DNA from: Pedosphaera sp.
GTDB lineage: Bacteria > Verrucomicrobiota > Verrucomicrobiia > Limisphaerales > Pedosphaeraceae
Assembly (NCBI GenBank): GCA_028293465.1
Contig: JAQGOT010000207.1
Span: forward strand, 1 to 6,559
Length of the DNA stretch: 6,559 nucleotides
Direction of reading: 5' to 3'
Part shown: positions 1-5,368 of the stretch, in pieces
Numbering within the stretch: the stretch's first letter is position 1
Layout of the letters: every line of letters begins with the position of its first letter
Notes under the pieces: model-generated
What the model was told of the DNA's origin: nothing
Databases searched by the model: none
The model's input: only the letters and a program-made list of their open reading frames with translations
Translations under genes and position numbers: made by a program

Positions 1-653
1 TGATGACGATGGTTTACGTCGGCTGGAAAATCAGCGATCCCCAGGCGTTCTTCCCCAAGTTTGCCAATGGTTCGATTGTGGAAGCGGAAAAGACCCTGGA
101 AGGCTTGGTGCGGAGCGCCAAGAGCGCGGTCATCGGCAAGCATCCCCTCTCTGATTTCGTTTCCACCGATGAGAAGCAGCTCAAGTTCGTCGATATCGAG
201 AAGGAAATTCTGACGATCATCCAATCCCAGGTAAACGCGAAGAATTACGGCATCGAAATGGAATATCTGGGCGTCAAGAAGATGGGCTTCCCGGAGAGCG
301 TCACGCAGGAAGTATTCAAGCGTATGACATCCGAACGCCAGGTGTTGATCAGCAAGACGCAGAATGAGGGCGAGGCCGAAGCCACCCGAATCCGCTCCGC
401 GGCCGACAGCAAGAGCGCCGAGTTGGTGTCGAATGCCGAAGCGGAAGCCACGAGGATCCGGGGCCAAGGACAGGCCGAAGCGGCCAAATCCTTTGCCGTG
501 TTTCAGAAAAATCCTGAACTGGCCAACTTCCTCCTGAACCTGAACGCCATGGAATTGGCTTTGAAGAGCCGCGCGACGCTGATTTTCGATCAGCACACGC
601 AGCCGTTCAATTTGTTCCAGGGTTACTCGACCAATTTGACCAACCCGAAATAG
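1..653 (+). CDS. hflC: HflC-like SPFH/band-7 membrane protein, 5' partial
   Basis: This is the C-terminal part of an SPFH (stomatin/prohibitin/flotillin/HflKC) protein. HflC pairs with HflK in the inner membrane and modulates the FtsH protease. The visible reading frame opens inside the SPFH domain (VYVGWKISDP, a mid-domain strand), so the N-terminal membrane helix and about 100 residues lie left of the window; the ATG at position 3 is internal. Counting from that ATG, residues 1-105 are SPFH domain. Residues about 106-165 are a charged Ala/Glu/Arg coiled coil in which EAEATRIR occurs twice (124-131 and 146-153). Residues 169-208 match the HflC end pattern: NPEL, then a hydrophobic helix, then a TLIFD strand and a Phe-rich end. 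With the missing part, the length would fit HflC (E. coli about 334). It lies just upstream of an HflK-like gene, the reverse of the usual hflK-hflC order. The SPFH family is certain; HflC rather than another SPFH type is likely. Confidence 0.85.
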   Translation, partial: MTMVYVGWKISDPQAFFPKFANGSIVEAEKTLEGLVRSAKSAVIGKHPLSDFVSTDEKQLKFVDIEKEILTIIQSQVNAKNYGIEMEYLGVKKMGFPESVTQEVFKRMTSERQVLISKTQNEGEAEATRIRSAADSKSAELVSNAEAEATRIRGQGQAEAAKSFAVFQKNPELANFLLNLNAMELALKSRATLIFDQHTQPFNLFQGYSTNLTNPK

Positions 654-656
654 GGC

Positions 657-1784
657 ATGAGCGACCATCATCACGATCACGAGCACGGTCACGACCACGA
701 GCATCATGGGCATGATGCGCCCGCACCCGCCACGCCAGTGGTATCCGAAGATGCCGGTTCGCAGGCGCTGGCCGAGGCGCTGCGCAGCAGTTTTGCCATC
801 GTCAAGGTGGTGATGGTCGTGCTGGTCATCGTTTTTTTCGCCAAAGGATTTTTCACCGTGGGGCCACAGGAGCGGGCCATCATTCTTCGCTTCGGCGAGC
901 CCCAAGGGCAGGGGGACAAGGCTCTCTTAGGTGCCGGATTGCACTGGTCGTTTCCTTTTCCGATCGACGAGGTGGTGAAGATTCCGATCACGGAAATCCA
1001 AAAGGTGGTTTCCACCGCCGGTTGGTATTTAACGACTCCTGAAAAGGAATTTAACAACCAGGAGGATCCGCCGGGACCCTCGCTCAATCCCGCTATCGAT
1101 GGCTATACCATCACCGGCGACGGCAACATCATTCATACCCGAGCGACGCTGCTTTACCGGATCGATGATCCAATCCGCTTTGAGTTTGATTTTGTGAATG
1201 CCTCCAACGCGGTGCAGAACACGCTGGATAATGCGCTGATTTATGCCTCCTCGCGCTTCGGCGTGGACAATGCGCTGACGCGGGAAAAGGTCCGCTTCCA
1301 GGAGTTGGTGCGGGCGCGGGTCATCGAACTGATCGCCCAACAGAAGCTGGGCATTGTTGTGGAGCAATGCACGGTGGAGAGCCGGCCGCCCCGCCAGTTG
1401 AAGCAGGCGTTCGACGCGGTGCTCACGGCGGTTTCCACCCGCGATACGGTTCACAACGACGCTTTGAAGTATGAAAATCAGGTCCTGAGCAAGGCGGCGG
1501 CGGAAGCCACCAGCCGTACCAACGTCGCGGAGGCTGAACGCGTGCGCTTCGTTGGCGCCGTAAATGCTGAAGCCGAGCGGTTCGCCCGGTTGCTGCCGCA
1601 ATACCAGACCAATCCCGCGCTGTTTGCCAGCATTCTGCTCAACGAGAAAATTGGGCAGGTCCTCACTAATGTGCAGGTTGACAAGTATTACCTGTCCGAG
1701 GGCGCCGATGGCAAAACGCGCGAACTGCGGTTACAATTGAGCCGTGAACCGCAGAAACCCGCGACCCAGTCGCCCAACCAATAA
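657..1784 (+). CDS. hflK: HflK-like SPFH protein with His-rich N-terminal tail
   Basis: This 375-residue protein is the probable partner of the preceding HflC-like protein in a membrane SPFH complex that in known systems surrounds and modulates FtsH. Residues 1-20 are extremely rich in His/Asp/Glu (10 His, with a duplicated HDHEH core). Residues 21-45 form an Ala/Pro linker, about 46-66 a single membrane helix, and 67-260 the SPFH domain, starting GPQERAIILRFGEP. HflK-type signatures are TGDGNI (153-158), the PPRQLKQAFDAV segment (244-255) and RFARLLPQYQTNP (308-320). In HflK the N-terminus is cytoplasmic and the SPFH domain periplasmic, so the His tail should face the cytoplasm. The start lies 3 bases after the upstream stop with no usable Shine-Dalgarno spacing (AGGG ends one base before the ATG), which suggests translational coupling. 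The His tail is the odd part and suggests binding of Zn, Ni, Co or Cu. HflK identity is well supported; the metal role is inferred. Confidence 0.87.
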   Translation: MSDHHHDHEHGHDHEHHGHDAPAPATPVVSEDAGSQALAEALRSSFAIVKVVMVVLVIVFFAKGFFTVGPQERAIILRFGEPQGQGDKALLGAGLHWSFPFPIDEVVKIPITEIQKVVSTAGWYLTTPEKEFNNQEDPPGPSLNPAIDGYTITGDGNIIHTRATLLYRIDDPIRFEFDFVNASNAVQNTLDNALIYASSRFGVDNALTREKVRFQELVRARVIELIAQQKLGIVVEQCTVESRPPRQLKQAFDAVLTAVSTRDTVHNDALKYENQVLSKAAAEATSRTNVAEAERVRFVGAVNAEAERFARLLPQYQTNPALFASILLNEKIGQVLTNVQVDKYYLSEGADGKTRELRLQLSREPQKPATQSPNQ

Positions 1785-1789
1785 GGTGA
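1783..1789 (+). promoter_or_regulatory. Ribosome binding site for the metal ATPase
   Basis: AAGGTGA lies 6 bases before the ATG at 1796 and overlaps the TAA stop of the hflK-like gene. It matches the core of the Shine-Dalgarno consensus. It supports 1796 as the start, and so places the His-rich tail inside the real protein. Confidence 0.7.
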
Positions 1790-1795
1790 AGTAGT

Positions 1796-3838
1796 ATGCA
1801 AGTGACATCGCTTTTAAGCCAGCAAGAGCATAAACACGATCACGACCATGATCACAATCATGAAGGGTGCGCCTCCTGCGGTCACGACCACGAACATGCA
1901 CCGGTACGGTTGAAGCATACGCTGGTCGGCGTGGTGTTTGTGATCAATGCGTTCGTGGTGGACTGGATGTTCGAGCAGGGTCACACCATCGCCAGTGCGA
2001 GCGCCATGGTCGGTGCCATCATTCTTGGCTACCCGATCGTTTGGACTTCTTACAAGGATCTCCGGCGTGGCGTCCTGACCATCAATGAACTGGTCGGCAT
2101 CGCGGTGCTCGCGGCGTTTGCTTCCGGCGATTACAAAACCGCCGGCGTGGTGGCCTTTTTCATGTTGCTGGGTGAAATCATCGAAACCCGCACCGCTGAA
2201 GGCGCGCGGCTGTCGATTGAATCGCTGATCAAACTGACGCCCACCAAGGCCCGGCGCATCGTCGGCAAGGGCGAGGAAGAAGTGGCCGCCAAGGATCTGG
2301 CCGTGGGCGATGTCATCCGCATCCGGCCGGGCGACAACGTGGCGGCGGACGGCGTCATCGTGACCGGGCAAGGCTCATTCAACCAGGCCACGATCACCGG
2401 TGAATCGCTCCCCGTGGACAAGAAGCCGGGCGACGACGTGTTCGCCGGCACACAAAATTTGACGGGAGTATTGGAAGTACGCGTCAGCCGCGCCGGCCAG
2501 GACACGACGCTCGGCAAAGTGCGCGAGCTGATTCTGGCGGCCGAGAAAACCAAGCTGCCCATCATGCGCATCATCGACCAATACATGGGCTTCTATACGC
2601 CGCTGGTATTGGTGATCGCAGCGCTGGTTTGGGCCTTCACACGGGATTTGGATCGCGTCATCGCGGTGCTGGTCGTTTCCTGCCCCTGCGCCTTCATCCT
2701 TGCCACGCCCACGGCGATGGTCGCGGCGCTCTCGGCGGCGGCTCGTCTCGGCATCCTGATCAAGAACGTCGGCGACATCGAGTCCGCGGCCAAGATCAAT
2801 GCTTTCGTCTTCGACAAAACGGGAACGCTCACCACCGGCAAGCTGGCGGTCAGCCGCCTGGCACCCCTCGGTGAAACAGCACCGGCCGAGTTGTTGCGGC
2901 TCGCCGCTTCCGCCGAAAAATACAGCAATCATCCGACCGCCAAGGCGCTCGCGCAACTGGCCGGCGAAGCGGGTGTGCCGCTGGGTGAACCGACCAATTT
3001 TGCGGAAACCGCCGGTCGTGGGATCAAGGCCGATGTGGATGGCAAGACCATCATCGTAGGCCGCGCGCAATGGCTGAAGGACAACGGTGTCACCGAGGAT
3101 TTCCTCAAGGCCGTTGATTTGAACGAGACCGAAGGCTTCAGCCTGTTGTTTATCGCGCGGGACGGAAAATGCATCGGCTGGGTGGGCTTGCAGGACCAGA
3201 CCCGGGTTGAGGCGCGTGAAGCTTTGATCGAACTCAAAGCGAGCGGCGTGCGGCGCATTGCGATGATCTCCGGCGACCGCCAGCCGGTGGCCGCCCGAGT
3301 GGCGCGCGAAATCGGTTGCGAAGAAGTGGTGGGCGATTGTCTGCCGCAGAACAAGGTGGAATTTGTCCGTGCGATGAAGCTTAAGGGTTACCGGGTGGCC
3401 GTGGTGGGCGACGGCGTCAATGACGCGCCCGCGCTGGCCGCCGGTGATATCGGCATCGCGATGGGCGCGGCGGGCAGCGAGGTGGCCATCCACAGCGCCA
3501 CCATCGCGCTCATGAACAATGACCTGCGCCGCTTGCCGTTCCTGGTGAAGCTTTCCCGCAGCACCCGCCTGGTTATCAACCAGAACTTTTTGTTCGGCGT
3601 GGTTTTCATCATCACCGGCCTGTCCCTCGCGGCCTTTGGTAAGCTAAACCCGATCGTCGCCGCCATCATGCACAATGTTGGTTCCCTGATCGTGATTTTC
3701 AACAGCGCCCGGCTCGTGCGCAAAGGTGAGGAACTCGAACATTACCAGCCTGCGCAGGTTGAACCTGAGGCCCATGGGCGTGGTCAAAAGCCCAAAGCCC
3801 CCGCGCAATTGACGCCGGAACTGGCGGGAGGGTTGTAA
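1796..3838 (+). CDS. P1B-type heavy-metal translocating ATPase, His-rich N-terminus
   Basis: This 680-residue ATP-driven pump should export a transition or heavy-metal ion across the inner membrane. Residues 11-34 hold nine His with Asp/Glu and a CxxC (Cys25, Cys28), replacing the usual HMA domain. Eight membrane helices are apparent: about 42-60, 66-85, 94-112, 115-131, 264-282, 286-314, 592-613 and 617-640. Motifs are TGES (201-204, actuator), CPC (296-298, ion path in helix 6), DKTGT (340-344, phosphorylated Asp340), the P1B hallmark His-Pro (379-380), SGDR (492-495) and GDGVNDAPAL (538-547). The metal type is unclear. Helix 7 after QN (596-597) has neither the YN pair of Cu pumps nor the Lys of ZntA-type Zn/Cd pumps. 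Helix 8 reads HNVGS (626-630), with His626 where ZntA-type pumps have Asp. A 39-residue Pro-rich tail (642-680) follows the last helix. It lies 11 bases after the hflK-like gene, with a good ribosome binding site, so the two are very likely co-transcribed. P1B family is certain; substrate unknown. Confidence 0.95.
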   Translation: MQVTSLLSQQEHKHDHDHDHNHEGCASCGHDHEHAPVRLKHTLVGVVFVINAFVVDWMFEQGHTIASASAMVGAIILGYPIVWTSYKDLRRGVLTINELVGIAVLAAFASGDYKTAGVVAFFMLLGEIIETRTAEGARLSIESLIKLTPTKARRIVGKGEEEVAAKDLAVGDVIRIRPGDNVAADGVIVTGQGSFNQATITGESLPVDKKPGDDVFAGTQNLTGVLEVRVSRAGQDTTLGKVRELILAAEKTKLPIMRIIDQYMGFYTPLVLVIAALVWAFTRDLDRVIAVLVVSCPCAFILATPTAMVAALSAAARLGILIKNVGDIESAAKINAFVFDKTGTLTTGKLAVSRLAPLGETAPAELLRLAASAEKYSNHPTAKALAQLAGEAGVPLGEPTNFAETAGRGIKADVDGKTIIVGRAQWLKDNGVTEDFLKAVDLNETEGFSLLFIARDGKCIGWVGLQDQTRVEAREALIELKASGVRRIAMISGDRQPVAARVAREIGCEEVVGDCLPQNKVEFVRAMKLKGYRVAVVGDGVNDAPALAAGDIGIAMGAAGSEVAIHSATIALMNNDLRRLPFLVKLSRSTRLVINQNFLFGVVFIITGLSLAAFGKLNPIVAAIMHNVGSLIVIFNSARLVRKGEELEHYQPAQVEPEAHGRGQKPKAPAQLTPELAGGL

Positions 3839-3855
3839 ATTCACTCTGCCTGGCT

Positions 3856-3869
3856 GCGGGATGACCCGC
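3856..3869 (+). other. Small GC hairpin in the spacer after the metal ATPase
   Basis: GCGGG and CCCGC form a perfect 5-bp stem around an ATGA loop, in the 45-base gap between the ATPase stop and the next gene. No T-run follows, so it is not a standard intrinsic terminator. It might slow or attenuate transcription or protect the upstream mRNA end. It could also be chance in GC-rich DNA. No clear promoter is visible in this gap. Confidence 0.3.
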
Positions 3870-3883
3870 GACTAGATTGAATT

Positions 3884-4084
3884 ATGAGCGCCATTCAAGT
3901 CATCGAAGAAATCAAGAAGCTAACTGCTGATGAGCAGAAGGAAGTATTCGTTTTTCTTGTAGAGAAACTGATGGCCAAGGAAGAACCACATCCGGAACGT
4001 TGGGAGGGGAAGAAGCTTTCCTTCGATGAAGCCTGCGAGGTTGTGTTTCGTGAAAACCGCGAGCTACTTAGCCTTTTGGCCTGA
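3884..4084 (+). CDS. Small antitoxin-like protein, no adjacent toxin
   Basis: This is a 66-residue, acidic, probably helical protein of unproven function. The first half (IEEIKKLTADEQKEVFVFLVEKL) resembles the N-terminal helix pair of many short antitoxin-like proteins. The second half, with SFDEACEVVF then ENRELLSLLA, resembles the C-terminal end of small proteins often paired with PIN-type toxins; both resemblances are from memory of such families. The ATG at 3884 is the first start after an in-frame stop at 3878-3880, but the ribosome binding site is weak. No toxin gene follows: the next gene is an ABC ATPase 10 bases downstream. It may be an orphan antitoxin or an unrelated small protein carried in the operon. 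That it is a real gene is supported by the tight packing, the same strand and a plausible composition. Confidence 0.6.
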   Translation: MSAIQVIEEIKKLTADEQKEVFVFLVEKLMAKEEPHPERWEGKKLSFDEACEVVFRENRELLSLLA

Positions 4085-4088
4085 AGGA
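4084..4088 (+). promoter_or_regulatory. Ribosome binding site deciding the ABC ATPase start
   Basis: AAGGA lies 6 bases before the ATG at 4095 and touches the stop codon of the small upstream gene. An in-frame ATG at 4026 would lengthen the protein by 23 residues, but it lies inside the small gene and has no such site. The start at 4095 is therefore preferred. Confidence 0.7.
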
Positions 4089-4094
4089 ACAAGC

Positions 4095-5318
4095 ATGAGC
4101 GTTACTGAAATAAACCCGCAACCTGCAACCCGCAGTCCGCAATCCCAGGAAGTCGTCGTCGCCGTCCGCGGGCTGACCAAGGTCTTCAAGGACTTCTGGG
4201 GCCGGGCCAAGGCGCGCGCGGTGGACAATGTCGATTTTGAAGTCCGACGCGGCGAAGTCTTCGGCCTGCTCGGGCCGAACGGTTCGGGCAAATCCACGAC
4301 CGTCAAGATGTTGCTCGGCCTGCTTTACCCGACCAAGGGCCACATCGAGGTCTTTGGTCATTCTCCGCGTCATGTCGCCACCAAGGCGCGCATCGGTTAT
4401 CTGCCGGAGGAATCGTATCTTTATCGCTACCTGAACTCGCACGAGACGCTGGACTTTTTCGGCAATCTTTTCCGGTTGCCCAGCGGGGAGCGGGAAAAGC
4501 GCTCGGAACAATTGCTGGAGATGGTTGGTTTGAGCCAGACGCGCACCCGGGCCGTTGGTGAATTCTCCAAGGGCATGCAGCGCCGCATCGGCCTGGCCCA
4601 GGCGCTGATCAACGATCCCGACCTTGTCATTCTCGACGAACCGACGGCGGGCCTTGATCCCATCGGTTGCCGTGAAGTGAAGGATTTGATCGTGGCCCTG
4701 GCGCGTCGCGGCAAGACCGTGATCCTGAGCAGCCATTTGCTTTCGGACGTGGAGGATGTTTGCGACCGCGTGGTGATTTATTACGGTGGAAAAATTCAGG
4801 CGATGGGCACGCTCAAGGAACTCCTCGCCACGCCGGATGTCGTCCGCATCACCTCGCCGGTGCTGCCGCGTGAAACGATGGAACGCGTCCTGGACATGAT
4901 CCGGAAGGACATTTCCGGCGACAAGGTGCGCGTTGATAATCCGACGCAAAATCTGGAGAGCTATTTTCTCGACGTGGTTCACCGCGCCCGGCAAGCCGCC
5001 GAGGAAACGTCCGGCGCCACCTCCGGCCATCGCGTTGCCGAGTATCTGCGCGGGGAAGGGGAGGCGAAGCCTGCGGCCGACAAAATGTTGGAGCGGCTCA
5101 CCGCACCCCAAGCTGCGCCCGTGGCGGCGACTCCCGCGCCCGCTTCGCAGCCGGTCGAAACTGCGGCCAGCAAGAAGCTGGAAGGGCTCACCCGCGGACC
5201 GGAGCAAACCGCACTCGCACCTGCCTCAACACCGGCACCCGTGGATGCCAAGCCGGCCAAGGTCGATTTGGACAAGGCTAATGAGAAGCTCTCGTCGTTG
5301 TTGGGAAAGCCTAAATGA
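4095..5318 (+). CDS. ABC-2 type transporter ATP-binding subunit with Ala/Pro-rich tail
   Basis: This 407-residue ATPase should power the membrane permease encoded next; the substrate cannot be told. Residues 1-18 are a non-conserved lead encoded partly by a short DNA repeat. The nucleotide-binding domain spans about 19-240: Walker A GPNGSGKST (60-68), a Q-loop region LPEES (103-107) with Glu where Gln is common, signature FSKGM (157-161), Walker B LVILDEP (177-183) with catalytic Glu182, D-loop AGLDP (185-189) and switch His214. Residues 240-300 form a C-terminal domain like that of multidrug/NosF-type ATPases. The final 107 residues are a low-complexity Ala/Pro linker carrying three spaced copies of a short A-x-x-x-L-x-x-L motif (328-335, 358-365, 395-402). 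Most relatives end near residue 310, so this tail is unusual. The start at 4095 is chosen by its ribosome binding site. Family is certain; transported substrate unknown. Confidence 0.93.
   Translation: MSVTEINPQPATRSPQSQEVVVAVRGLTKVFKDFWGRAKARAVDNVDFEVRRGEVFGLLGPNGSGKSTTVKMLLGLLYPTKGHIEVFGHSPRHVATKARIGYLPEESYLYRYLNSHETLDFFGNLFRLPSGEREKRSEQLLEMVGLSQTRTRAVGEFSKGMQRRIGLAQALINDPDLVILDEPTAGLDPIGCREVKDLIVALARRGKTVILSSHLLSDVEDVCDRVVIYYGGKIQAMGTLKELLATPDVVRITSPVLPRETMERVLDMIRKDISGDKVRVDNPTQNLESYFLDVVHRARQAAEETSGATSGHRVAEYLRGEGEAKPAADKMLERLTAPQAAPVAATPAPASQPVETAASKKLEGLTRGPEQTALAPASTPAPVDAKPAKVDLDKANEKLSSLLGKPK
4114..4141 (+). repeat. Degenerate heptanucleotide tandem repeat at the ABC ATPase start
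   Basis: Four consecutive 7-base units (ACCCGCA, ACCTGCA, ACCCGCA, GTCCGCA; consensus RYCYGCA) begin 19 bases after the A of the start codon. They encode part of the non-conserved N-terminal lead, before the conserved ATPase domain. Because 7 is not a multiple of 3, gain or loss of one unit would shift the reading frame. Copy number is low and the units differ, so active slippage is doubtful. Confidence 0.55.
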
Positions 5319-5368
5319 GGATCCGCCGTTTTCCCCGGGCTTTAAAGCGTCATAGAGCCAAATAGATC

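Noticed and set aside
2375..3493. A 372-codon open frame on the minus strand inside the metal ATPase gene
   Set aside because: It lies entirely antisense to a gene with complete P1B motifs, its translation is His/Arg/Asp-rich without any recognisable domain, and such frames are common opposite GC-rich genes.
3839..3883. A possible promoter before the small gene
   Set aside because: AT-rich bits such as TAGATT resemble a -10 box, but there is no matching -35 and the gap is only 45 bases.
4026..4094. An upstream in-frame ATG that would extend the ABC ATPase by 23 residues
   Set aside because: It lies within the small upstream gene and lacks a ribosome binding site, while the ATG at 4095 has AAGGA at proper spacing.
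4068..5207. A 379-codon open frame on the minus strand opposite the ABC ATPase
   Set aside because: The plus strand carries all ABC motifs; the antisense product has no recognisable fold and a shadow-like composition.
5319..5348. GGATCC, CCCGGG and the 10-base palindrome GCTTTAAAGC in the ABC spacer
   Set aside because: The first two look like cloning sites but are chance 6-mers. The palindrome (5339-5348) has no loop for a hairpin and no T-run after it, so neither a terminator nor an operator can be argued.
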